This document shows, one piece after another, positions 7,975 to 15,990 of a DNA stretch of 37,309 nucleotides (the stretch's first letter is position 1; each line of letters begins with the position of its first letter). The translations under genes were made by a program, and so were the position numbers. The DNA comes from Pseudonocardia nigra. Lineage in GTDB: Bacteria > Actinomycetota > Actinomycetes > Mycobacteriales > Pseudonocardiaceae. The notes under the pieces were generated by a model. That model worked only from the letters and a program-made list of their open reading frames with translations, was not told the origin of the DNA and searched no databases. The stretch spans positions 1 to 37,309 of the forward strand of contig NZ_JAHKRK010000057.1 of NCBI RefSeq assembly GCF_019396355.1, written 5' to 3'.

Positions 7975-9686
7975 GCGCGCCCGAGCAGGCGGGCCCTGAC
8001 CAGCCGAGTACGGAGCCGCACCCGGTGTCGCAGCACCCGGCGGCCCCGGCGGACGATCCGCCGCGCGATCTGCCGGACCTGGTCGGCCGCCTGGTGCGCC
8101 GGCACGCGTCGGCGGTCGCCGCGATCGACAAGGGACCCGGCGGCGGCGACCTGCCCGTCACCCGCGGCGAGCTGTGGCTGCGGATCCGTACGCTGGCCGC
8201 CGAGCTCGCCGCCGCCGGCATCGGTCGCGGCGACTGCGTGGCCGTGTGGCTGCCGAACTGGACCGACGCGCTGGTCTGGCAGTTCGCGGTCGCCGCGCGC
8301 GGCGCGCACGTCATCGGGATCAACACGCGCTACAACGTCGACGAGGTCGCGCACGTCCTGCGGCGAGCCCGCCCGGCCGTCGTCGCGCTCGCGCACGACT
8401 TCCACGGGCTCGACCTGCTCACCCGCCTGCGCGCCGCGGTGGCCGCGGTCGACGCGCCCGCGCCCGCCGTCGCCGTGGTCCCGGGACCGGGCCGCCCGGG
8501 CGTGGCCGACCCGGCCGCCTCGGACGTGGGCGGCGGGGCGTGGACCCCGCGGCCGGTCGACACCGCGGTGCCGCAGCTCGAGCCGTCGGACCCGGCCGAG
8601 CTCGCCGTCGCGTTCACGACCTCCGGCTCCACCGGGATGCCCAAGCTCGCCGCGCACCGCGGGGCCGGCGTGCTCGCGCACGCGCTCGCCGACGCCGCGG
8701 CGATCGGCATCGCCGAGGGCGACGCCGTGCTGTGCGCGCTGCCGCTGTCGGGCGTGTTCGGCTACAACACGGCCATGGCGGCGCTCGCCGCCGGGGCGGT
8801 CTGCGTCCTGGAACCGGTGTTCGAGGCCGCCGCCGTGCTCGACGACATCGCCACCCACGGCGTCACGCACGTCGTCGGCGGGGACGACCTGCTGTTGCGG
8901 CTGCACGGGGCCTGGTCGGCCCGCCCCCGCGACCTGTCCACCTGGCGCTGGTGCGGCGTCGCCGACTTCCAGGGGCGCTCCCGGGAGCTCGCGGCCTGGT
9001 CGCGGGACGCGTTCGGCACCTCCACCTCGGGCGTCTACGGCTCGTCCGAGCTGTTCGCACTCACCGCGTTCTGGCCGCACGACGAACCCGAGCCGGGCCG
9101 CTGGGTCGGCGGCGGTCGGGTCGTCCACGCCGGGATCGAGGTGCGGGTGGCCGACCCGGTCACCGCGGAGGTGCTCGCGCCGGGGCAGGAGGGCGAGCTG
9201 CAGTTCCGCGGCCCCAACGTCGTCGACGCCTACCTCGGCGACCCGGACGCGGCGACGCGCGCCTTCACTGCCGACGGCTGGTTCCACAGCGGCGACCTCG
9301 GCGTGCTGGTCGACGACGGGGCGTTCGCCTACGTCTGCCGCATGGGCGACGCGCTGCGGCTGCGCGGGTTCCTCGTCGACCCCGCGGAGATCGAGTTCCG
9401 GCTCGCGGCGCACCCCGGCGTGCACACGGCCAAGGTCGTGGGCATCGAGGGCACCGACGGCGGCACCCGCGCGATCGCATTCGTCGTGGCCGAGCCGGCC
9501 GCCGACCCCGGCCCCGACGAGCTGCGGGAGTGGTGCGCCGCCGCGCTCGCGCGGTTCAAGGTGCCCGACGCGGTGCACGTCGTCCCGGAGATGCCCACGA
9601 CGTCCGGCACGAACGGCGCCAAGATCCGCGCCGCGACGCTGCGGGAGTGGGCGCGGGAACGGCGCGGCGCAGCCGAGCCGGGCTGA
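7971..9686 (+). CDS. AMP-dependent acyl-CoA synthetase/ligase
   Basis: A 571-residue adenylate-forming enzyme. It shows the P-loop TTSGSTGMPK (about 216-225), the A5-type motif GVYGSSELFA, the ATP-binding Asp in GWFHSGDLG, the hinge region CRMGDALRLRGFLVDP and the C-terminal catalytic Lys in GAKIRAATLREW. It activates a carboxylic acid as acyl-AMP and transfers it to CoA. The start ATG overlaps the hydrolase stop by 4 bp. The N-terminal ~30 residues are Pro-rich and not conserved in the family. With the hydrolase and MaoC-like enzyme it forms a probable catabolic operon under the neighbouring TetR. Acid specificity cannot be read from the sequence. Confidence 0.88.
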   Translation: MSAPEQAGPDQPSTEPHPVSQHPAAPADDPPRDLPDLVGRLVRRHASAVAAIDKGPGGGDLPVTRGELWLRIRTLAAELAAAGIGRGDCVAVWLPNWTDALVWQFAVAARGAHVIGINTRYNVDEVAHVLRRARPAVVALAHDFHGLDLLTRLRAAVAAVDAPAPAVAVVPGPGRPGVADPAASDVGGGAWTPRPVDTAVPQLEPSDPAELAVAFTTSGSTGMPKLAAHRGAGVLAHALADAAAIGIAEGDAVLCALPLSGVFGYNTAMAALAAGAVCVLEPVFEAAAVLDDIATHGVTHVVGGDDLLLRLHGAWSARPRDLSTWRWCGVADFQGRSRELAAWSRDAFGTSTSGVYGSSELFALTAFWPHDEPEPGRWVGGGRVVHAGIEVRVADPVTAEVLAPGQEGELQFRGPNVVDAYLGDPDAATRAFTADGWFHSGDLGVLVDDGAFAYVCRMGDALRLRGFLVDPAEIEFRLAAHPGVHTAKVVGIEGTDGGTRAIAFVVAEPAADPGPDELREWCAAALARFKVPDAVHVVPEMPTTSGTNGAKIRAATLREWARERRGAAEPG

Positions 9687-9693
9687 GCTGCCG

Positions 9694-10133
9694 TCAGTCC
9701 GCGTGCTGCTCCAGGAACACCGCGACCTGCCGGACGTACTCGCCGTACTGCTCGACCGCGAGCGGGATCGCGGCGGCTACCCGGTCCCTGTCGACCTCGA
9801 CATAGTTGTGGACGAGCACGTTGCGCATCCCGGCTGACGGCCGCAACGCGGCCGCCAGGTCCTTCTCGATCATTCCCGCCTCCGCGGCGAGTGTGAACGA
9901 CGCCCCGTAGGTCTCGGGTGCGCGCCCGAGGGTCCCCACGGCGACATGGCTGTTGCCGGCGAAAGCGAGGTCGACGAGCAGCGTGAGGATCCGCTCGACG
10001 GCGAGCGCGGTGACCGCTCATCGGCCAACCGCCTGGCATCGACGGGGCCGAAGGCGACGAGCTGGTCGATCAGCTCGCCCATGTGGCGCAGCTTGGCGTG
10101 GACGGAGCGCCAGTCGATCGGCCGTGGGGTCAT
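9694..10133 (-). pseudogene. hepT: HepT-like HEPN toxin gene (DUF86), frameshifted
   Basis: Two frames together spell a HepT protein of about 146 residues. The first ~39 residues (MTPRPIDWRSVHAKLRHM to RRLADE) run in one frame. The rest, from AVTALAVERILTLLVD to the end, continues in another, with the break near 10015-10022. The second part keeps the HEPN RNase motif R-x4-H-x-Y as RNVLVHNY. The span is 440 nt, one base short of a multiple of three. The ATG overlaps the stop of the antitoxin gene (ATGA). HepT toxins are RNases neutralised by their MNT partner, so loss of function would leave an orphan antitoxin. A sequencing error or programmed shift is possible. Confidence 0.8.
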
Positions 10134-10555
10134 CGGGTCGCCCGGTAACCGGTCAACAACTCGAGATCCAGGCGCCGCATCGCGTCGGTCTCGATCCGCT
10201 CGCCGATCGCCGCGGTCTGGGCGGCGGCGTACCGACCCGGTGCGCTCTCGAACAACGGCACCGCGCCGACCAATGCCCGTTCGCGCAGGACCGGGCCTGC
10301 CCGGTTGAGGTGGGCAAGGTCGATCCGCTCCATGCCGGTGAGGTCGACGAGCGCGGTGACCAGCGCGACCGGGTCGAACGGCGCGCCCGGTTCACTGATC
10401 ACGGCGATGTCGAGGTCGCGCGCTCCCGGCTCGCCGCGGGTAGCGCTGCCGAACGCGGACAGCACGCGTACCCCGTGGCGCGCGCACACGGCGTCGAGCT
10501 CGCCCGAATCGGCTGCCGAGCGCAGCCGGGCCAGGCCGTCCGCCGGAGTCGCCAC
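10130..10555 (-). CDS. mntA: MntA-type nucleotidyltransferase antitoxin
   Basis: A 141-residue minimal nucleotidyltransferase with the active-site signature GSATRGEPGARDLD (G36-S37 ... D47-x-D49). In characterised HEPN/MNT pairs this protein neutralises HepT by adding AMP to a tyrosine near the HEPN active site. Start is GTG 10555; there is no strong Shine-Dalgarno. It is intact, while its partner downstream is frameshifted. The pair sits between the catabolic cluster and the mannosidase gene, as expected for a mobile accessory module. Confidence 0.85.
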   Translation of the reverse strand: MATPADGLARLRSAADSGELDAVCARHGVRVLSAFGSATRGEPGARDLDIAVISEPGAPFDPVALVTALVDLTGMERIDLAHLNRAGPVLRERALVGAVPLFESAPGRYAAAQTAAIGERIETDAMRRLDLELLTGYRATR

Positions 10556-10574
10556 ATGGTCATCGTGTCACGGA

Positions 10575-10635
10575 GCACTTCGGAGCCGAAACGCTGTCGA
10601 CGAGGACCGGCAACAGCACTACGGCTCCGAGGTGC
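10575..10635 (-). terminator. Inverted repeat after the mannosidase gene (possible terminator)
   Basis: The arms 10575-10588 and 10622-10635 (GCACTTCGGAGCCG versus its complement) match at 13 of 14 positions with a 33-nt loop. It begins 9 nt past the mannosidase stop codon. There is no T-run, so it is only a possible terminator. It fills most of the 88-bp gap before mntA and could also carry that gene's promoter. Confidence 0.4.
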
Positions 10636-10643
10636 GCCCGGAG

Positions 10644-13600
10644 TCAGGGGCGTGTGAAGCGCAGCGTCGCTATCCGGAACGGGCGCAGGGTCAGGCGGTC
10701 TCCGTCCAGGCACACCGGTTCCGGGAGCGGACGCTCCAGCAGGTCGGTCTCGACCGCGCCGGTGTGCTCGAAACCGACGGTGATCCTCGCTGTCGCGCGG
10801 GTGCCGTGCGACTCGTACAGCCGGACGACCACGTCCCCGCTGCCGTCCTCGGCCAGCTTCACGGCCTCGACGACCACCGCCGGGTCGTCCACCTGCACCA
10901 GCGGCGCGATTTCCCCCGCGCCGCGGACGGTGCGCAACGGCAGGTTCAGCCGGTAGCCCTCGGCCACCGCGTCGGCGATCGTGGCGCCCGCCCGCAGCGA
11001 CACGGTCATGCGGTGTTCGCCCTGGTCCGCCGTCGGGTCGGGGAAGAGCGGCGCCCGCAGCAGCGACAGCCGCACGGTCGTGGTCGTGCCCCCGTCCGCC
11101 CGAGTGCTGCGGCCAACGTCGTGGCCGTAGGTGGAGTCGTTCGCGACGGCCACGCCGTAGCCGGGCTCGCCCACGTGCACCCACCGGTGCGCCACCGTCT
11201 CGAAGCGGGCGGCGTCCCACGAGGTGTTGGTGTGGGTGGCGCGGTGGACGTGGCCGAACTGGATCTCCGAGGTCGCCCAGTCGGCGTGCACGTCCAGCGG
11301 GAACGCGAGCTTGAGCAGCTTCTGCTGTTCGTGCCAGTCCACGTCGGTGACGATGTCGACCGACGGCGACCCCGCCCGCAGGCGCACGACCTGGGTGATC
11401 GTCGACGCGCCCGCCTTGCGCACGATCCGCACCGCGGCCGCGGCGGGGCCCCGCTCGACCACCGCGAGCTCGGCGACGTCCACCAGATCGCGCCCGTGGC
11501 GGCGGTAGTGCTCGTCGATGTCCCACGCGTCCCACTGCGTCGGGGTGTCGCGGTGCAGCTGCAGCAGGTTCGCCGTAGCGCCGGGCGGGACGAGCTCGCG
11601 GTCGGCCACCAGGTCGCGCACCGACGTGAGCAGACCGCGCGCGTCGACGACCGCCTCCACGAGCTCGTTGCCCAGCACGAAGCCTCCGGCTCGTGAGTGG
11701 ATACGAGTGCTCGAGCACTCGTATCTACTCACGAGCGCGGCAGCGCCCATGGCCGGGACGCCATCGCGGGCGTACGGGCCGGCGTTGGCCGTGACCTCGG
11801 TGTCGCCCGCACCGGCCAGCGCCGCGAGCGAACGCGCGATCACCCCCTCCAGCTCCGCGGCGACGGTGGCGTAGTTGCGCTCCGCCTCCTGGTGCACCCA
11901 AGCGATCGACGTGCCGGGGAGGATGTCGTGGAACTGCTGCAACAGGACCGTGTGCCAGCACCGCTGCAGGAGCTCGGCGGGGTAGGGGGCGCCGGTGCGG
12001 ACGGTCGCGGTGGCCGCCCACAGCTCGGCCTCGCGAAGCAGGTGCTCGCAGCGGCGGTTGCCCCGCTTCGTCCGCGCCTGCGAGGTGTACGTGCCGCGGT
12101 GGAACTCCAGGTACAGCTCGCCCGACCACACCGGTGGCCGCGGGTACTCGGCCTCCGCGGCGGCGAAGAACTCGGCGGGCGTCGTCATCCGGACGGTGGG
12201 CGAGCCCTCCAGCGACCGGGTGCGCTCCGCGGCGGCCAGCATCTCCCGCGTGGGCCCGCCGCCGCCGTCGCCCCACCCGAAGGGCACCAGCGAGGTGTTG
12301 GCCCGCCCCTTCTCGGCGTACTGGCGCTGGGCGCGGGCCAGCTCGAGCGCCGACAGCTCCGAGTTGTAGGTGTCGACCGGCGGGAAGTGCGTGAAGACCT
12401 GCGTGCCGTCGATGCCCTCCCAGGCGAACGTGTGGTGCGGCATCACGTTCGTCTCGTTCCAGGAGATCTTCTGCGTCAGGAACCAGCGGGCGCCCGTCGC
12501 CTTGATGATCTGCGGCAGCGCGGCCGAGTAGCCGAACGAGTCGGGCAGCCACACCTCCGGCGGCTCCACGCCCAGCTCTTCGGCGAAGAACCGCCGGCCC
12601 GCCACGAACTGGCGCGCGAGTGCCTCGCCGCCGGGCATGTTGGTGTCCGACTCCACCCACATGCCCCCGACCGGCACGAACCGGCCCTCGGCCACGCGGG
12701 CCTTCACGCGCTCGAACAGCTCCGGCTGGTGCTCCTGCAACCACGCGTACTGCTGGGCCGACGACGCCGCGAACACGAACTCGTCGTTCTCCTCCATCAG
12801 CGACAGCACGTTGGCGAACGTCCGGGCGACCTTGCGCACGGTCTCGCGCACCGGCCACAGCCAGGCGGAGTCGATGTGGGCGTGGCCGACGGCGTGCACT
12901 CGGTGGGCGCTCGGGTAGGCCGGGCTCGCGAGGACCTCGGCCAGCTCGGCCCGGCCGAGCGCGGCGGTGCCCGCCACGTCGTCGGGGTCGACCGCGTCCA
13001 CGGCCCGTTCCAGGGCCCGCAGCACCTCGGCGCGGCGGGGCAGGTCCGCGGGCAGCTCGCCGACCAACCCGGACAGCGTCCACATGTCCTGCGTCAGCTC
13101 CCACACCTCGACGTCGAGCAGGGCGACGTCGACAACGGCGAGCCGGTAGATCGGGTCATCGCCCGCGGTCAGTGGGTCCCCGAGCGGGGTGGGCGCGTAG
13201 GTCCAGTGCCCGGGGGTGTTCGGGTTCGAGGCCGCCTCGACGTAGAGGTCGACCGCCGAGCCGGCGCCGCCGGGCAGCGGCACGTGCGCGTTGCGCGGCT
13301 CGACGGCGGCCACGACCACGCCGTCGGGGGTGTAGGCCAGCCCCTCGGCCTGGAACCCGGGCTGGGCTCCGGTGAACCCGAGGTCGACGACGAGCTCGGT
13401 CCGCGTACCGGGGTCGGTCCAGCCGGCCGGGACCTCGCCGGTGACCCGGAACCACACCGTGCCCCACGGCCGCCCCCACGGGGAGCCGACCGCGAACGGG
13501 GCGAACTCCTCGCCCACCGCCTCGGCGAACGGGACGGGCTCCCCGGGCGCAGTCCACGCCGTGACCGTGGCGGGGACGCGCTCGCGGTACATCGCGGGGT

Positions 13601-13670
13601 GCAGCCGCTCCCGGACGAAGCGGGCGATCCGGGGGACGACCAGCAGCGAGGTGTCGTGCACGGCCCCCAT
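10644..13670 (-). CDS. GH38 alpha-mannosidase
   Basis: A 1008-residue class II alpha-mannosidase of glycoside hydrolase family 38, removing alpha-mannosyl residues with a Zn-dependent retaining mechanism. The order is an N-terminal beta domain (1-250), the catalytic (beta/alpha)7 domain with the zinc ligands in VGHAHIDSAWLW (His265, Asp267) and the nucleophile Asp377 in WLPDSFGYS, the HDILPGTSIAWVH segment of the middle domain, and C-terminal beta-sandwich domains. There is no signal peptide. The ATG at 13670 has no Shine-Dalgarno, so the start is tentative. About residues 645-660 (LVSRYECSSTRIHSR) are encoded by a 48-bp palindrome that looks like an in-frame insertion between the middle and C-terminal parts. 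Confidence 0.9.
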   Translation of the reverse strand: MGAVHDTSLLVVPRIARFVRERLHPAMYRERVPATVTAWTAPGEPVPFAEAVGEEFAPFAVGSPWGRPWGTVWFRVTGEVPAGWTDPGTRTELVVDLGFTGAQPGFQAEGLAYTPDGVVVAAVEPRNAHVPLPGGAGSAVDLYVEAASNPNTPGHWTYAPTPLGDPLTAGDDPIYRLAVVDVALLDVEVWELTQDMWTLSGLVGELPADLPRRAEVLRALERAVDAVDPDDVAGTAALGRAELAEVLASPAYPSAHRVHAVGHAHIDSAWLWPVRETVRKVARTFANVLSLMEENDEFVFAASSAQQYAWLQEHQPELFERVKARVAEGRFVPVGGMWVESDTNMPGGEALARQFVAGRRFFAEELGVEPPEVWLPDSFGYSAALPQIIKATGARWFLTQKISWNETNVMPHHTFAWEGIDGTQVFTHFPPVDTYNSELSALELARAQRQYAEKGRANTSLVPFGWGDGGGGPTREMLAAAERTRSLEGSPTVRMTTPAEFFAAAEAEYPRPPVWSGELYLEFHRGTYTSQARTKRGNRRCEHLLREAELWAATATVRTGAPYPAELLQRCWHTVLLQQFHDILPGTSIAWVHQEAERNYATVAAELEGVIARSLAALAGAGDTEVTANAGPYARDGVPAMGAAALVSRYECSSTRIHSRAGGFVLGNELVEAVVDARGLLTSVRDLVADRELVPPGATANLLQLHRDTPTQWDAWDIDEHYRRHGRDLVDVAELAVVERGPAAAAVRIVRKAGASTITQVVRLRAGSPSVDIVTDVDWHEQQKLLKLAFPLDVHADWATSEIQFGHVHRATHTNTSWDAARFETVAHRWVHVGEPGYGVAVANDSTYGHDVGRSTRADGGTTTTVRLSLLRAPLFPDPTADQGEHRMTVSLRAGATIADAVAEGYRLNLPLRTVRGAGEIAPLVQVDDPAVVVEAVKLAEDGSGDVVVRLYESHGTRATARITVGFEHTGAVETDLLERPLPEPVCLDGDRLTLRPFRIATLRFTRP
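11689..11736. repeat. 48-bp near-perfect palindrome inside the mannosidase ORF
   Basis: Two 24-nt arms are complementary at 23 of 24 positions (the only mismatch is 11699/11726), centred on CTCGAG with no spacer. Its length of 16 codons preserves the frame, and it encodes LVSRYECSSTRIHSR between an Ala-rich stretch and GGFVLGN, where the family resumes. Such size, symmetry and frame preservation resemble palindromic elements known to insert into coding genes, such as the Rickettsia RPEs. No second copy was found in this window. Confidence 0.85.
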
Positions 13671-13725
13671 TGGATCAAGTGACGGGCCCGGGGTAAACGT
13701 CACGCGCGGGCCCACCGCTTGGCGG

Positions 13726-13731
13726 TAGCAT
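13726..13731 (+). promoter_or_regulatory. Possible -10 box of phoH
   Basis: TAGCAT (13726-13731) fits TANNNT and lies 45 nt before the TTG start. It is the best candidate in the 105-bp gap between the divergent mannosidase and phoH genes. No clear -35 was found. Confidence 0.35.
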
Positions 13732-13775
13732 CGAGGGGTCCCACGAGCAGATGTAGAAGGCAGGCGGCTTACTCC

Positions 13776-15917
13776 TTGACTGGTACCGAACCCGGCTCCG
13801 TCCAGTCCCGCATGGCCGTTCCCGACGCTGCTCTGCTCGCGCTGCTCGGCTCGCGCGACGAGAGCCTGCGCGTCGCCGAGGAGATGCTCGCCGCCGACGT
13901 CCACGTCCGCGGCAACGAGCTCACCCTCTCCGGCACCCCGGCCGACGTGGCGTTCGCTGAGCGCGTCTTCACCGAACTGATCATGCTGGCCGAGCGCGGG
14001 CAGCAGGTGTCCACCGACGCCGTGCGCCGCACCGTCGAGATGCTCGGCGACGGCGAGGCCGACGAGCGTGCGCGGATCGGCGAGTCGCCCGCCGAGGTGC
14101 TGAGCCTCGACATCCTGTCGCGGCGCGGCAAGACCATCCGGCCCAAGACGCTCAACCAGAAGCGCTACGTCGACGCGATCGACGCGCACACGATCGTCTT
14201 CGGCATCGGGCCTGCGGGAACCGGCAAGACCTACCTCGCGATGGCGAAGGCCGTGCAGGCGCTGCAGGCCAAGATGGTCAACCGCATCATCCTGACGAGG
14301 CCGGCGGTCGAGGCGGGGGAGCGGCTGGGCTACCTGCCCGGCACGCTCTACGAGAAGATCGACCCGTACCTGCGGCCGCTGTACGACGCGCTGCACGACA
14401 TGATCGACCCCGAGTCGATCCCGAAGCTGATCGCCGCCGGCACCATCGAGGTGGCGCCGCTGGCGTACATGCGTGGCCGGGCGCAACCGGTCACCACGAA
14501 GGTCCTCACGCCGGACGGCCTCCGCCCCATCGGCGAGCTCGAGGTCGGCGACCTGGTGGTCGGGTCGAACGGCGAGCCGACACCGGTGCTCGGCGTGTAC
14601 CCCCAGGGCGAGAAGGACATCTACCGCGTCACGGCCCAGGACGGGGCGTCGACGCTGTGCTGCGGCGAGCACCTCTGGACGGTGCGTACGGCGTCGGACC
14701 GGCGCCGTGACAAGCCATGGCGGGTGCTCGAGACGCGGGAGATGATCGGCAACCTGCGCGCCGCACACGCCCGCCGCTACGAGCTGCCGCTGCTCAGCGC
14801 GCCGGTGCAGCACCCCGAGCGCGCTGTACCGATGGACCCGTACGCGCTCGGCCTGCTGCTGGGCGACGGTTGCCTGACCGGTGCCACCACGCCCAGCTTC
14901 GCCACGGGCGATCCGGAGCTCGCGGTCGCACTCGGTGCCGCGCTGCCGGGCATCGCGGTCCGGCACAAGGACCGCCACGACTACGTCCTGAACCGGGTGC
15001 GCGCCGCCGGCGAGGTCATCACGCTGGAGAACCCGGTGACGGGTGCGCTGCGAGCGCTCGGCCTGCTCGGCACCCGCTCGCACACGAAGTTCGTGCCCGA
15101 GGTCTACCTCCACAACACCCCCGCGGTCCGCCTGGCGGTACTCCAGGGGCTCCTCGACACCGACGGCGGGCCGGTCACCCAGTCCGACCGCACCTGCCGC
15201 ATCCAGTACACGACAACCTCGCCTCGCCTGCGGGACGGAGTGGTCGAGCTGGTGCGGTCGCTCGGCGGGATCGCGTACGTGCGATGCCGCCCGGCCGAGG
15301 GCCGGACGCCGGGGCGGGCGAACGGGCGTGATGTCGCTTACCGCCGCGACGCGTACGTGATCGACCTGCGCCTGCCGGGGGGTGTCGAGCCGTTCCAGCT
15401 CACCCGCAAGCGTGAGAAGTACCTGGCCGCAGGGGGCGGGGGGCGCCCGATGCGCTTCATCGACCGCATCGAGCCCGCCGGCCGGGCGGAGGCGGTGTGC
15501 ATCCAGGTGGCGGCGGCGGACTCGCTGTATGTCACCGAGGACCACCTGCTGACGCACAACACGCTCAATGACGCCTTCATCATCCTCGACGAGGCGCAGA
15601 ACACCACGCCCGAGCAGATGAAGATGTTCCTCACCCGGCTCGGGTTCGGCTCGAAGATCGTGGTGACCGGCGACATCACGCAGGTCGATCTGCCCGGCGG
15701 CACCCGCTCCGGGCTCACCGTGGTCCGCGACATCCTCGGCGACGTCGACGACGTGCACTTCGCACAACTGTCGAGCACCGACGTCGTCCGGCACCGGCTG
15801 GTGGCCGACATCGTCGACGCCTACGCCCGCTGGGACGCCGGGAACGAGCGGCCGAACCTGCGGGCCGCCGCGCCGCGCACCGGCCCGCAGCAGGACCGGC
15901 GCTCCCGCAGGCGCTGA
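13776..15917 (+). CDS. phoH: PhoH-family ATPase precursor containing an intein
   Basis: A 713-residue precursor. The host protein (353 residues after splicing) is a PhoH P-loop ATPase, implicated in RNA metabolism; it heads the phoH-ybeY-corC-era block here as in many actinobacteria. N-extein: Walker A GPAGTGKT at 145-152 and the family stretch [21 protein letters not shown]-extein: Walker B IILDEAQN (D605, E606), then [16 protein letters not shown]. The intein (236-595) splits the conserved AYMRGR/TLNDAF segment, so splicing is needed for ATPase function. TTG 13776 is chosen because AAGGCAGGCGG ends 8 nt upstream and the resulting N-terminus matches family length; ATG 13812 is an alternative. 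Confidence 0.93.
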   Translation: MTGTEPGSVQSRMAVPDAALLALLGSRDESLRVAEEMLAADVHVRGNELTLSGTPADVAFAERVFTELIMLAERGQQVSTDAVRRTVEMLGDGEADERARIGESPAEVLSLDILSRRGKTIRPKTLNQKRYVDAIDAHTIVFGIGPAGTGKTYLAMAKAVQALQAKMVNRIILTRPAVEAGERLGYLPGTLYEKIDPYLRPLYDALHDMIDPESIPKLIAAGTIEVAPLAYMRGRAQPVTTKVLTPDGLRPIGELEVGDLVVGSNGEPTPVLGVYPQGEKDIYRVTAQDGASTLCCGEHLWTVRTASDRRRDKPWRVLETREMIGNLRAAHARRYELPLLSAPVQHPERAVPMDPYALGLLLGDGCLTGATTPSFATGDPELAVALGAALPGIAVRHKDRHDYVLNRVRAAGEVITLENPVTGALRALGLLGTRSHTKFVPEVYLHNTPAVRLAVLQGLLDTDGGPVTQSDRTCRIQYTTTSPRLRDGVVELVRSLGGIAYVRCRPAEGRTPGRANGRDVAYRRDAYVIDLRLPGGVEPFQLTRKREKYLAAGGGGRPMRFIDRIEPAGRAEAVCIQVAAADSLYVTEDHLLTHNTLNDAFIILDEAQNTTPEQMKMFLTRLGFGSKIVVTGDITQVDLPGGTRSGLTVVRDILGDVDDVHFAQLSSTDVVRHRLVADIVDAYARWDAGNERPNLRAAAPRTGPQQDRRSRRR
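14481..15560 (+). mobile_element. PhoH intein, class 3-like, with LAGLIDADG endonuclease
   Basis: 360 residues between extein R235 and T596. It begins with Ala1 ([13 protein letters not shown]), so the usual Cys1/Ser1 nucleophile is absent. It ends LLTHN, with Thr as the first C-extein residue. Block B has His64 and Trp66 (GEHLWTV), block F has Cys340 (AVCIQV), and Thr358 precedes the penultimate His359 and terminal Asn360. Trp(B:12)/Cys(F:4)/Thr(G:5) is the defining set of class 3 inteins, in which the block F Cys starts splicing. A central homing endonuclease is shown by two LAGLIDADG-type motifs, [11 protein letters not shown] (121-131) and LQGLLDTDG (222-229 region). Both endonuclease and splicing domains look intact. 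Confidence 0.9.
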
Positions 15918-15922
15918 CCGGG

Positions 15923-15955
15923 CCACCTGCACCCGGCGTTCGGGTGCAGGTGGTT
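15923..15955 (+). terminator. Hairpin terminator after phoH
   Basis: A perfect 13-bp stem, CCACCTGCACCCG (15923-15935), a 5-nt loop GCGTT and the complementary arm 15941-15953, followed by TT. It starts 6 nt past the phoH stop. This is the best intrinsic terminator candidate in the window. Confidence 0.75.
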
Positions 15956-15990
15956 GCCCGATCGGGTGATCACGGCCAGGATCACCTGTC

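Noticed and set aside
4091..9686. Biosynthetic gene cluster with the MFS protein as exporter
   Set aside because: The MFS protein has MHS-type importer features, and the enzymes (ligase, hydratase, hydrolase) fit catabolism. No carrier-protein or synthase genes are present.
14481..15560. A separate LAGLIDADG endonuclease gene or group I intron in phoH
   Set aside because: The reading frame is continuous with both exteins and the ends have intein splicing residues (terminal His-Asn, block B and F motifs), so it is a protein-level insertion.
15957..15966. CCCGATCGGG palindrome as an attachment site
   Set aside because: A 10-bp GC-rich palindrome is expected often in this genome, and there is no integrase or tRNA gene next to it.
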